Source of the DNA: Bacteroidota bacterium
Lineage (GTDB): Bacteria > Bacteroidota > Bacteroidia > AKYH767-A > 2013-40CM-41-45
Length of the DNA: 64,000 nucleotides
Assembly: GCA_016720655.1 (NCBI GenBank)
Contig: JADKKE010000032.1
Span: 682,001-746,000, forward strand
Direction of reading: 5' to 3'
Shown here: in pieces, positions 9,383 to 17,222 of the stretch
Numbering within the stretch: position 1 is the stretch's first letter
Layout: every line of letters starts with the position of its first letter
The notes under the pieces: model-generated
Database searches by the model: none
What the model was told of the DNA's origin: nothing
What the model saw: the letters and a program-made list of their open reading frames with translations, nothing else
Translations under genes and position numbers: made by a program

Positions 9383-10150
9383 TCACCCTCTCGCGCCGGC
9401 TTTAAACCTGGCAATTGATTCTTTTGTAAAATCCGACAAGACCAAACGACCACTGACAGCAGCACGTTCAGACAGTAAGCTGTCCCAGTTTTCGGTGCCT
9501 TCCCAGAATACTTTTTTCAATTCAGTCATGGCCTCAGGATTACTCGTTGCCAATCTTTCAGCCAGAGACTGAACAGCAATATCCAATTCTTGAATCGTAG
9601 CATACAGTGCAGTGTACATACCTTTTTCACGTGCCCAATTTGCTGTTTGCCATTCTGTAGCATTGATAGACATCATTGAAAACGCAGCATTCCCGATTTT
9701 TCTTTCTACTGCAGGACCCACAACGAAAGGTCCGATGCCAACAGCAAGTTCGCTTAATTTTACAGAAGCATTTTCCGTTGCAATTGTGTAATCTGCAGCA
9801 CAAGCTAGTCCAACTCCGCCGCCGACTGCTTTGCCCTGAACTCTGGCAATTACAAATTTTGGAACTTTTCTGATTGCATTAATAACAGCTGCAAATCCGG
9901 AAAAGAAAATTTGTCCTTTTTCCAGTGAATCAATTGCAACCAACTCATCAAAAGATGCTCCGGCACAGAAAGCTTTTTCACCTTCACTTTTGAGAACGAT
10001 CACTCTGACCGCTGAATTATTTCCTGCTTTTTCTATTTCTGATGCAAGCATCTGTAGCAGAGTGCCCGGTAAGGAATTGCTTTGTGGATGAAAAAAAACG
10101 ATGGAGGCGATTCCATTTTGTATGCTGGTATGAACAGTTCCTGTGGACAT
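9383..10150 (-). CDS. Enoyl-CoA hydratase/isomerase family protein, PaaF/PaaG-like
   Basis: A 255-residue crotonase-fold enzyme. The oxyanion-hole segment FCAGASFDEL (near residue 62) and the GKAVGGGVGLACAAD helix are clear. Of the two crotonase glutamates, the second is present (SELAVGIGP), but the first is replaced by Gly in GVGLAC. This favours an isomerase or a variant activity over a plain hydratase. The position downstream of paaZ on the same strand suggests a role in phenylacetyl-CoA breakdown (ring isomerisation or a later hydration), but the exact step is inferred. A terminator between it and the upstream gene implies its own promoter. The 3' end runs into a CCAACCA array. Confidence 0.75.
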   Translation of the reverse strand: MSTGTVHTSIQNGIASIVFFHPQSNSLPGTLLQMLASEIEKAGNNSAVRVIVLKSEGEKAFCAGASFDELVAIDSLEKGQIFFSGFAAVINAIRKVPKFVIARVQGKAVGGGVGLACAADYTIATENASVKLSELAVGIGPFVVGPAVERKIGNAAFSMMSINATEWQTANWAREKGMYTALYATIQELDIAVQSLAERLATSNPEAMTELKKVFWEGTENWDSLLSERAAVSGRLVLSDFTKESIARFKAGARG

Positions 10151-10262
10151 GATAAAATTTTGTTCCTGAAAAATAATTATAATTTATTGAAATCAAAAAG
10201 AATTCCGGAAGCATGCGATGTTATGAGAGGTGCCCGTATGTTCATCCCGGGGATAAAAAAAG

Positions 10263-10294
10263 AAAAGCCGCTCACTTTCCAGCAAACGGCTTTT
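10263..10294 (-). terminator. Terminator after the 150-aa gene
   Basis: An 8-bp stem (AAAAGCCG/CGGCTTTT) lies just downstream of the 10311-10763 gene. The stem closes in T residues on the minus strand. Confidence 0.65.
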
Positions 10295-10310
10295 AAATTA
10301 TGGAGACGGT

Positions 10311-10763
10311 TTAATTCTTACCGTAAGCTGGCAATTTTCCTTCTGTAATCATTTGTTGTGTTTTCACTTTGTGTGCTTCGTAATCACCAAAGCACAAAGC
10401 TGAAAGAACTTCATCTCGTGACATAGCCGGATTTCCCAATTGTTTCTTGATTTCCAGACTGCATCTGTCTACGAAGTGTTCGAAACGCTCCGGAGCCCAG
10501 ATGTAATCAATCTTCTGCCAATCAGGACGCGTACGATCAATCTTGAATTCCATTGGTAAATCACCATGAATGATAGCTTTAACATCCAGGCCTTCAAACG
10601 TTTTTGGGAGCAAACGATTGTCAAACACAAGTGGACGACTCACATCGATCACGTGTTTTTTTCGTTTGGGGTCAACCATTTTGAGCCCGTTGATGCGGAG
10701 ACCTTTTTTCTTAAGGTGTCCAAACTTTTTCTCGAATCTCTCGAGTGTGTCATAGAGTAACAT
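10311..10763 (-). CDS. Conserved-looking protein of unknown function downstream of paaZ
   Basis: A 150-residue soluble, charged protein without signal peptide or membrane segment. Features: a basic N-terminal part (KKFGHLKKKGLRING, then VDPKRKKHVID), a central ATW-free region containing IIHGDLPMEFKID, and a C-terminal helix-rich end. I do not recognise the family. Base composition and strand match its neighbours. It lies between paaZ and the enoyl-CoA hydratase gene on the same strand and ends in a terminator, so it may be the last gene of a paaZ transcript. A link to phenylacetate metabolism is inference from position only. Confidence 0.7.
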   Translation of the reverse strand: MLLYDTLERFEKKFGHLKKKGLRINGLKMVDPKRKKHVIDVSRPLVFDNRLLPKTFEGLDVKAIIHGDLPMEFKIDRTRPDWQKIDYIWAPERFEHFVDRCSLEIKKQLGNPAMSRDEVLSALCFGDYEAHKVKTQQMITEGKLPAYGKN

Positions 10764-10805
10764 GGCTGGTTGGGTTTATTTGTTGGAAGCGGTTTTTTTT
10801 AAAAT

Positions 10806-10938
10806 GGTATAACGTATTATGTATAAAGTATAAGGATTGCCCTTGGGAACTAAATAATATTTTTTCGTTTTAAGACCTTCAAGTTTTATTAGGTTTTTAT
10901 ACTTTATATTTTATACTTGGTACCTAATACCTTATACC
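10806..10938. repeat. Two inverted 7-base arrays flanking a short spacer
   Basis: Left arm 10806-10833 has four units of GGTATAA/AGTATAA type. Right arm 10897-10938 has six units of TTATACT/TAATACC type, the reverse complement of the left. The transcript could fold into a long imperfect hairpin between the paaZ stop and the next gene. Confidence 0.7.
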
Positions 10939-10945
10939 AACTTTC

Positions 10946-12991
10946 TTAATTCTTGCAGGCTACCAGTGTCAATACAGTTTCTAAAGCAACTGTTTCGCCA
11001 CGCTGATTTGTAACCTGCACATACCATTCTACAACACCTTGTGGAATCTGTCCCTCACGGTCGTCTTTTTTTGTTTTGCGTTGGCAGGTTAGTTTTACTT
11101 GAATTGTATCACCGACATACACCGGTTGTGTGAACCGAAGATTATCAAGACCATAATTTGCAAGCACCGGACCTTTTTTTGGATCCACAAATAATCCGGC
11201 AGCAGCAGAGATGATAAAATATCCATGTGCTACGCGCTTTTCAAAGATTGAGCCTTCGAGTGAAGTTTCATCAGTATGTGCATAGAAATAATCACCGCTG
11301 ATTCCGGCGAAATTGACAATGTCTGCTTCCGTTACAGTACGTCTATGTGTCAACAATGAATCACCAACCAGAATTTCGTCAAAATATTTTCGGAACGGAT
11401 GGATGATGTCTTCCTTTGTTTCCGCACCGGGTAAATATGTATTCAGAATTTTAGTCAATGTTGTAGGTGATCCCTGCAACGCAGTACGCTGCATGTAATG
11501 ATGCACACCGCGGATTCCACCCATTTCTTCACCACCACCGGCACGACCGGGACCGCCATGAACAAGATGTGCCAGGGGCGAACCATGTCCTGTTGATTCA
11601 GCCGCGCAATTTTTATTGATGATCACCATGCGTCCATGCATCGATGCAGAACCCATGACTATTTCTTTTGCGAATGAATCATCCGATGTGAAAACGGAAC
11701 CGACCAAACTGCCTTTACCCATTTTTGCGAGCTCGGCTGCTTCGTCAGCATTGCGGTAACTCATTACTGTATTCACCGGACCAAAAGCTTCGATGGTGTG
11801 TGGTTCGGAATGTTTCAATGCGTCTTTGCAATAGAGAAGCATAGAAGACATGAAAGCTCCTTTTTCTGTATCGGCTCCTACAACTTCTACCGAATCGATA
11901 TCGCCATACACAACTTCACAGGATTTCATCAGACGTCTGACATTATCCTTTACATCTTTAACCTGACCTTTGCTTGCCAGAGGTCCCATCCGCACGCCTT
12001 CTACAGCAGGGTCACCAATTATGTTGCCTTTCAATTTTTCTTTGATGGCTTGCAACACCGGCTCTGTAAGAGATTCAGGAACGATAGTTCGTCTGATCGC
12101 TGTACATTTTTGCCCGGCTTTCACCGTCATTTCACGAACAACTTCCTTGATAAAGAGTTTGAACTCTTCTGTATCCGGACTTGCATCCGGACCGAGGATA
12201 GAGCAATTAAGTGAGTCCGCTTCCATATTGAAGCGAATCGAGTTTTCAAGAATTGAAGGGTGGCTCTTGAGCATTCGACCGGTTTGAGCAGAACCGGTAA
12301 ATGTCACTGCATCCTGACAGGTAAGATGATCAAAGAGATTTCCTGTTGAACCGCAGATAAGTTGCAAGGATCCTTCCGGTAAGATTCCGGAACTGATAAT
12401 TTGTTGCACTGCCAGTTCAGTAAGGAAAGATGTAGAGGTAGCAGGTTTGACAATCGCAGGCACTCCTGCAAGCAGGTTCACTGCTATCTTTTCAAGCATT
12501 CCCCAAACAGGGAAATTGAATGCATTAATATGGAGCGCTACACCTTCCAAAGGAACACATATATGGTGTCCAACGAAAGTGCCGGTTTTCGAAATCATTT
12601 CCATGCCGCCATCCACGTAAAAAGTCTCGTCGGGCAATTCACGACGGCCTTTACTCGCGTAAACAAACAGGTTGCCGATTCCACCATCGATATCAATCCA
12701 GGAATCGGTTTTGGTTGCACCGGTTGCGGCAGACAAGGCATACAATTCCTTTTTCTTATCTGTAAGGAACAAAGCCAAAGCTTTCAACATGCGGGCCCGT
12801 TCATGAAAAGTCATTTTTCTCAATTTCGGACCGCCATTTTTACGGCCATACTCAAGCATCCCTTTAAAATCAATCCCATCGCTGCTGGAACTAAAAAGAG
12901 CTTCACCGGTAACGGCATGAAGAAGAACTGTTCCGGAACCGGAACCTTCCTGCCATTTACCTTGAGAATACGATTTAAGCTTGGTCAACAT
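10946..12991 (-). CDS. paaZ: Bifunctional PaaZ: oxepin-CoA hydrolase / semialdehyde dehydrogenase
   Basis: A 681-residue, two-domain enzyme that opens the oxepin-CoA ring and oxidises the resulting semialdehyde in aerobic phenylacetate catabolism. Residues 1 to about 525 are an aldehyde dehydrogenase domain with the general-base Glu257 (FNMEADS) and nucleophile Cys296 (AGQKCTAIR). The C-terminal part is a MaoC-like hydratase with the Asp567/His572 pair in GDYFYAH. These positions match the known E. coli enzyme closely (family knowledge). Length is normal. It has a clear promoter at 13140-13169 and an unusually long leader of about 150 bases containing two hairpins. It is divergent from the ribosomal operon. 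Confidence 0.95.
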   Translation of the reverse strand: MLTKLKSYSQGKWQEGSGSGTVLLHAVTGEALFSSSSDGIDFKGMLEYGRKNGGPKLRKMTFHERARMLKALALFLTDKKKELYALSAATGATKTDSWIDIDGGIGNLFVYASKGRRELPDETFYVDGGMEMISKTGTFVGHHICVPLEGVALHINAFNFPVWGMLEKIAVNLLAGVPAIVKPATSTSFLTELAVQQIISSGILPEGSLQLICGSTGNLFDHLTCQDAVTFTGSAQTGRMLKSHPSILENSIRFNMEADSLNCSILGPDASPDTEEFKLFIKEVVREMTVKAGQKCTAIRRTIVPESLTEPVLQAIKEKLKGNIIGDPAVEGVRMGPLASKGQVKDVKDNVRRLMKSCEVVYGDIDSVEVVGADTEKGAFMSSMLLYCKDALKHSEPHTIEAFGPVNTVMSYRNADEAAELAKMGKGSLVGSVFTSDDSFAKEIVMGSASMHGRMVIINKNCAAESTGHGSPLAHLVHGGPGRAGGGEEMGGIRGVHHYMQRTALQGSPTTLTKILNTYLPGAETKEDIIHPFRKYFDEILVGDSLLTHRRTVTEADIVNFAGISGDYFYAHTDETSLEGSIFEKRVAHGYFIISAAAGLFVDPKKGPVLANYGLDNLRFTQPVYVGDTIQVKLTCQRKTKKDDREGQIPQGVVEWYVQVTNQRGETVALETVLTLVACKN

Positions 12992-13030
12992 ATTTAAATA
13001 AATATGATTTTCAGGGCGAAAGCCCCCATC

Positions 13031-13099
13031 CCGGCAGTTTTAGAAGAAAAATCTACTGCGGGTTTAGGGTCCAAAAGGCTAAATCTTACTTTTTTAGCC
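13031..13099 (-). promoter_or_regulatory. Two hairpins in the paaZ leader
   Basis: In the untranslated leader, a hairpin at 13077-13099 has a perfect 7-bp stem (GGCTAAA/TTTAGCC), followed on the minus strand by TTTT. A second hairpin, 13031-13062, pairs CCGGCAG with CTGCGGG with one mismatch. An attenuator or stability element is possible. The T run is short, so termination would be weak. Confidence 0.35.
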
Positions 13100-13139
13100 C
13101 ATTAGTGCGTTCCTGAAATCATTAAGGAGAATCTGTATG

Positions 13140-13169
13140 CAAAGATAACCTATCCTGCTCTCAAGTCAA
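13140..13169 (-). promoter_or_regulatory. paaZ promoter, TTG-N19-TATCTTTG
   Basis: On the minus strand, TTG at 13169-13167, 19 bases, then TATCTTTG at 13147-13140. This matches the Bacteroidota primary-sigma consensus exactly. It mirrors the rpsF promoter on the other strand. Confidence 0.75.
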
Positions 13170-13261
13170 GATTTATCAACAAGTCTTGAAAATATATCTT
13201 GTCATTTAACCATTCGAAAGGCTGCAAACTACCTCCTGTTGAAGATAATCTTGATTTATTC

Positions 13262-13291
13262 TTGGATATCAGGGTGTTTTATTTATCTTTG
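13262..13291 (+). promoter_or_regulatory. rpsF operon promoter, TTG-N19-TATCTTTG
   Basis: TTG at 13262-13264, a 19-base spacer and TATCTTTG at 13284-13291, about 40 bases before the rpsF ATG. Confidence 0.8.
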
Positions 13292-13330
13292 CAGCCCATA
13301 AAAAAATCTCCGTAAAACCTAAAAATCAAC

Positions 13331-13690
13331 ATGTCAAATCAGTATGAGACGGTAATCATCATGACGCCTGTTCTTTCGGAGGAACAGATGATGGATACAG
13401 TCAACAAATTCAAGAAAATCCTCACCGACAACGGTTCCGAAATTGTTCATGAGAACAACTGGGGATTGCGCAAACTGGCTTACCCGATCCAGAAGAAAAA
13501 CACAGGGTTTTATTACCTCCTCGAGTTTAAGGCACCGGGAGAGCTTATTGGTAAGCTCGAAACGGACTACAAACGCGACGAACGTATTCTGCGCTTCCTC
13601 ACTGTGAAACTTGACAAGCACGCTGTCACTTACAATGAAAAGAAGCGCAAGAACGCCGCGCTGAAAAAAGAAGAAGAAAAAGCCTCTTAA
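13331..13690 (+). CDS. rpsF: 30S ribosomal protein S6
   Basis: 119 residues. The small-subunit protein S6 is recognised by the start YETVIIMTPVLS, the core NWGLRKLAYPIQKKNTGFYYL and the strand DERILRFLTVKLDK. S6 binds S18 and 16S rRNA in the platform. The C-terminal Lys/Glu-rich tail is normal. It is the first gene of rpsF-rpsR-rplI, 12 bases before rpsR, with no ssb or priB between them, as is usual in Bacteroidota. It is driven by the strong promoter at 13262-13291. Confidence 0.97.
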   Translation: MSNQYETVIIMTPVLSEEQMMDTVNKFKKILTDNGSEIVHENNWGLRKLAYPIQKKNTGFYYLLEFKAPGELIGKLETDYKRDERILRFLTVKLDKHAVTYNEKKRKNAALKKEEEKAS

Positions 13691-13702
13691 ACCCAGAACT
13701 CG

Positions 13703-13972
13703 ATGGCATCACAATCTAACGAAGTACGGTATCTCAACCCACCTACGGTTGATACCAGCAAAAAGAAATACTGCCGTTTCAAAAAGAACGGAATCAAGTA
13801 TATCGATTACAAAGACGCAAACTTTTTACTGAAACTCGTGAACGAGCAAGGTAAAATCCTTCCGCGTCGTCTTACCGGAACATCGCTGAAATATCAGCGT
13901 CACGTCGGTCAGGCTATTAAAAGGGCACGCCACCTGGCATTGATGCCTTATGTATCTGATCTTTTAAAATAA
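13703..13972 (+). CDS. rpsR: 30S ribosomal protein S18
   Basis: 89 residues. S18 is recognised by CRFKKNGIKYIDYKD, then the RNA-binding helix region ILPRRLTGTSLKYQRHV and AIKRARHLALMPY. It forms a heterodimer with S6 on the 30S platform. It is the middle gene of the operon. Its stop codon overlaps the Shine-Dalgarno sequence of rplI, which suggests translational coupling. Confidence 0.97.
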   Translation: MASQSNEVRYLNPPTVDTSKKKYCRFKKNGIKYIDYKDANFLLKLVNEQGKILPRRLTGTSLKYQRHVGQAIKRARHLALMPYVSDLLK

Positions 13973-13977
13973 GGAGG
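13971..13977 (+). promoter_or_regulatory. Strong Shine-Dalgarno AAGGAGG before rplI
   Basis: A perfect anti-16S match with a 7-base spacer to the ATG at 13985, overlapping the rpsR stop. Such sites are rare in this window, where most genes show none. Confidence 0.75.
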
Positions 13978-13984
13978 CTGAGCA

Positions 13985-14431
13985 ATGGAAGTTATCTTAA
14001 AACAAGACATGGACAACCTCGGGTATGCTGACGAGATCGTGAAAGTACGTCCCGGGTATGCACGTAATTATCTGATCCCGCGTAGCCTTGCTATTATTGC
14101 AAACGAGGAAAACCGTAAGGTGCTTGCAGAAACCCAAAAACAACGTGCTCACAAAGCACAGAAAATACGGGGCGCTGCTGAATCTGTAGCAAAACAACTC
14201 GAAGCAATCACTTTGAAAATTGGTGCTAAGGTTGGTGAAAGTGGTAAGATCTATGGTTCAGTAAATGCATTACAAATTGCTGACGCTTTGTCTAAACACG
14301 GTGTTATTGTGGATCGTAAAAAGATTCACCTCGATACAGAACACATCAAATCTCTCGGTACCTATACTGCTGTTGTGAATCTTCACAAAGACGTAAAAGC
14401 GAAAGTTAATTTCGAAGTTATCGCGGAGTAA
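13985..14431 (+). CDS. rplI: 50S ribosomal protein L9
   Basis: 148 residues. L9 is recognised by MEVILKQDMDNLGYADEIV, the loop VRPGYARNYLIPR, the long connecting helix, and the C-terminal domain ending KVNFEVIAE. It binds 23S rRNA domain V near the L1 stalk. It is the last gene of the operon, 12 bases after rpsR, with the only textbook Shine-Dalgarno of the operon, and is followed by a strong terminator. Confidence 0.97.
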   Translation: MEVILKQDMDNLGYADEIVKVRPGYARNYLIPRSLAIIANEENRKVLAETQKQRAHKAQKIRGAAESVAKQLEAITLKIGAKVGESGKIYGSVNALQIADALSKHGVIVDRKKIHLDTEHIKSLGTYTAVVNLHKDVKAKVNFEVIAE

Positions 14432-14446
14432 TCTACTCAAAATAAA

Positions 14447-14479
14447 AAAAACGCCTGGTTTATACCGGGCGTTTTTTTT
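14447..14479 (+). terminator. Terminator of the ribosomal operon
   Basis: A GC-rich stem (ACGCC.GG/CC.GGCGT, loop TTTATA) is flanked by A and T runs. It can also serve the convergent permease gene. Confidence 0.85.
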
Positions 14480-14526
14480 ATGAGCTTTTTTTAATGATGA
14501 TGTGCAATTTCAAAAGCAATAATTTA

Positions 14527-15759
14527 TTATTCGTACCGAAGTGCTTCGATTGGATCCAGTCGTGCAGCTTTTGAAGCAGGGTAGTACCCGGAGATAATTC
14601 CAACAACAAAACAAGTGATCAATCCTGCGACGATCCACAACCAGGGTACGATAAAGCCGGATTCCAGGAAATAAGAGAGAATATTTCCCAGCAAAATGAC
14701 AAGGATGATTCCCAGAATTCCTCCTAACTGACAAATCAGGATTGCTTCGAAAAGGAATTGACGGCGGATTGCACTTGCTGTAGCACCAATCGCTTTTCGA
14801 ATACCAATTTCACGGGTTCTTTCCGTTACCGAAACCAACATGATGTTCATTAATCCAATGGAGGCCCCAAGCAATGTAATGGCACTAACGATGTAAGCAA
14901 TGATTCGCATGAATGCCAGTTGCCCGATAAAGATATTGGCCAGACTATCGCTCTGTGTGATTTCAAATGAGTCGAGTTCTCCAATATGTACCCCGCGAAT
15001 GATCCGGAATAATCCGGTAGCTTCACTAACTGCAGGTTCCATCATGCTGATATCCGTGACACTCACGTTGATTGCAAATGACATATCCGGTCGGCCAAAA
15101 TTTTGTTTCACATTGAATAGTGGTAGGATACAAACTTTATCGCCCCCGAATCCCATTGAAGATCCTTTTTCTTTCAGAGTACCTATAACCCTGTACTTAT
15201 TCACACCCACAGAAATTATTTGATCAATCGGGTCGATGCCGGGAAATATTTTATCCTGAATCTCCTTGCCGATGATAACCACATTTGCACCGTACTGAAT
15301 TTCCTGGGGAGAGAAATTTCTACCTCTTTCAATTGTATAGCCCGTAGTGAGGAGATAATTTTCTGTTCCACCCATCACAAGAACATTCGGATTGGTTTTT
15401 TTATCGTTGAATTTTACCGTTGAGATTCTTGAAGCAGTGGCGGAGATTGATACGTTTGCAGGAAAATTGTATTCGTCAGCGAAACGAATCGCCTGGTGAT
15501 AATCGATCGGTTTAAATCTTTTCGGTCTTTTGCCTTTGTTCCCAACACGGATGTGCATTCCACGATTTTGAATCGTAAAAGAATTCGCACCCATGTTTGA
15601 AAAATTATCACTGATCGAACCCATTATTGCATCGACAGCAGTGAGCATCCCGACCAGTGCCATAATTCCAAAGGCAATAATGAGTACTGTAAGTACGGTT
15701 CGCAAAAGCTGGCTGCGAATACTTCCAAAAGCAACTTTTAAATTTTCTTTGATCTCCAT
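14527..15759 (-). CDS. MacB/FtsX-type ABC transporter permease
   Basis: A 410-residue permease. The first membrane helix is near residues 18-40. A large periplasmic MacB-like domain follows (about 45-270, with NVVIIGKEI and DPIDQIISVG). Three C-terminal helices form the FtsX domain: a conserved VSVTERTREIGIRKAIGAT loop, then two hydrophobic segments, and the C-terminal SGYYPASKAARLDPIEALRYE. Such permeases work with a separate ATPase and an adaptor to export peptides or lipoproteins by a lever mechanism rather than moving substrate through the membrane. No ATPase is adjacent. The FtsE-like ATPase at 2.5 kb is too distant to assign as partner. Confidence 0.85.
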   Translation of the reverse strand: MEIKENLKVAFGSIRSQLLRTVLTVLIIAFGIMALVGMLTAVDAIMGSISDNFSNMGANSFTIQNRGMHIRVGNKGKRPKRFKPIDYHQAIRFADEYNFPANVSISATASRISTVKFNDKKTNPNVLVMGGTENYLLTTGYTIERGRNFSPQEIQYGANVVIIGKEIQDKIFPGIDPIDQIISVGVNKYRVIGTLKEKGSSMGFGGDKVCILPLFNVKQNFGRPDMSFAINVSVTDISMMEPAVSEATGLFRIIRGVHIGELDSFEITQSDSLANIFIGQLAFMRIIAYIVSAITLLGASIGLMNIMLVSVTERTREIGIRKAIGATASAIRRQFLFEAILICQLGGILGIILVILLGNILSYFLESGFIVPWLWIVAGLITCFVVGIISGYYPASKAARLDPIEALRYE

Positions 15760-16040
15760 AACGATTCGGTGTGAAAGTACGAATTTGCATTCCAGCTTAA
15801 AAAATAAGATGCCGTTAAACTTTGTTAAGCCAGGACAATTTATAAACCGATATTTCGTTCCTTACCGTGTTCCTGAATGTGTCCAAATCATGAGTGTGCA
15901 GGGAAATGATTTCCTGAATTCTATATGAAGGTTGATATCAAAAGAGTTGAATATTGCGAAAAAAGCTTAAAAACGAGGATTTAATTTTGTTTAGTGTAAG
16001 AAAGCAGAATCAATCCCTAAAAAACAACTGAAAAAACCAG

Positions 16041-16048
16041 TACATTTG
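16041..16048 (+). promoter_or_regulatory. -7 box (TACATTTG) of the small Cys-rich gene
   Basis: It matches TAnnTTTG 43 bases before the ATG. No TTG lies at the right spacing. The rest of the 15760-16090 gap shows no coding signal or clear structure. Confidence 0.45.
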
Positions 16049-16090
16049 TGAAACGACAAATAAATAACAAAATATAAACCCATATCCATC

Positions 16091-16399
16091 ATGAAAAAAT
16101 TCATCGGTATCCTTTCTTTGGTTTGTTTCATTGCATTTGCAAGTCACGCACAAACTCCACAAGCAACTGCTCCTGCAGCAAAAAAAGAAGCAAGCGTGAG
16201 CAAGACTGACGACAAAACTGCAACTCCTGCATGTTGCTCAAAAGCGAACAAAGCATGTTGCAAAAACACTTCCTCTGCAAAAAATTGCACTCCTGAGCAA
16301 AAAGCAGAATGTGCTAAGGCTGGTGCCGAAGCGAAAGTTGAAAAAGCTGAAGTAAAGCCTTCATCAAGCAAAGTCCAGGTAGCTCCGGATTCAAAATAA
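16091..16399 (+). CDS. Small secreted Cys/Lys/Ala-rich protein
   Basis: 102 residues. A signal peptide ends ASHAQ at residue 21. The mature part is low-complexity Ala/Lys/Thr with a central Cys cluster: ACCSKANKACCK, then NCTPEQKAECAKA. Six Cys, two as CC pairs, suggest metal or thiol chemistry in the periplasm or at the surface. The function is unknown. The spacing style CCxK...CCK recalls the Cys-rich tail of the pyrophosphatase at 51.1 kb, but they are not clearly homologous. It has its own promoter-like box and terminator. Confidence 0.75.
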   Translation: MKKFIGILSLVCFIAFASHAQTPQATAPAAKKEASVSKTDDKTATPACCSKANKACCKNTSSAKNCTPEQKAECAKAGAEAKVEKAEVKPSSSKVQVAPDSK

Positions 16400-16420
16400 T
16401 ACTTCAATTTTAAAAGAAAA

Positions 16421-16450
16421 AAAACGTCTCTAACAGGACGTTTTTTTTTT
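16421..16450 (+). terminator. Terminator of the Cys-rich gene
   Basis: Stem AAAACGTC/GACGTTTT, followed by a run of about ten T. Confidence 0.8.
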
Positions 16451-16526
16451 GGAATCAAAATAATTTTAATTGTAGTTCACATAGTAAACAATTGCTGTGA
16501 AAATGGATTGTTGCATTCTTTTTAAG

Positions 16527-17222
16527 TTACAGTAATAATTGCAGTTCATCAAGCGAAGTGATTTCAAATGTAATTTTTTCGGAATGCGAGTGATTGTGTG
16601 GATTAAAATACACCGTATCCCACCCGGCATTTCTTGCACCCAATATGTCTATCTCCAATCCATCTCCGATCATCAAACATTCTTCCGCTTTAGCACCTGA
16701 TTTTTCCATGGAGTAGAGGAAAATATTCAGGTCTGGTTTTTTGTAACCTGTATGTTCGCTTATTATTATTTCTGAAAAGTATTTTGTAAGATCTGATGCT
16801 TCCAGTTTAATTTCCTGTGCTTCCACAAACCCATTGGTGATGATGTGCATCGTATATTTCGTTGCCAGGTAAGCAAGAGTTTCATGAGCGTGGGGAAACA
16901 GTATTGTTTTGCGGGGACTGATTTGAAGATATTCAGACGGTAATTCTTTCGGTGCAAGTTCAGCTTCCAGTCCCATATCCCAGAAAGTAAGTTCAAATCG
17001 CTTGTCTCGCAATGTGGCTTTATCAATTTTCCCCAACCTGTATTCGTCCCACATCATGGCATTGCGTTCTTTGTATTTTTCTAGAAAAGTTTCGAGGGAA
17101 GTGACTCCAAGATTTTCTAAATTGTACTTGTGATACAATTCAGTGAGGGCTTCTGTCGAATTCCGGTCGAAGTCCCAAAGGGTATTGTCAAGGTCGAAAA
17201 AAAGGTGTTTGTATTTGCTCAT
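16527..17222 (-). CDS. yjjG: YjjG-family HAD nucleotidase
   Basis: A 231-residue HAD phosphatase. The nucleophile motif I is FFDLDNTLWDF near residue 9, motif II IITNG, motif III lysine in GYKKPD, and motif IV MIGDGLEIDILGA. The WDF after the DxD motif and the overall length fit the YjjG pyrimidine 5'-nucleotidases, which remove non-canonical pyrimidine nucleotides. Its ATG overlaps the stop of the upstream membrane-protein gene by 4 bases (ATGA), so the two are probably translationally coupled. Confidence 0.85.
   Translation of the reverse strand: MSKYKHLFFDLDNTLWDFDRNSTEALTELYHKYNLENLGVTSLETFLEKYKERNAMMWDEYRLGKIDKATLRDKRFELTFWDMGLEAELAPKELPSEYLQISPRKTILFPHAHETLAYLATKYTMHIITNGFVEAQEIKLEASDLTKYFSEIIISEHTGYKKPDLNIFLYSMEKSGAKAEECLMIGDGLEIDILGARNAGWDTVYFNPHNHSHSEKITFEITSLDELQLLL

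Noticed and set aside
12401..12997. Plus-strand ORF of 198 residues over paaZ
   Set aside because: It is antisense to a well-supported gene; its Cys/His/Phe-rich composition is typical of a complement frame.
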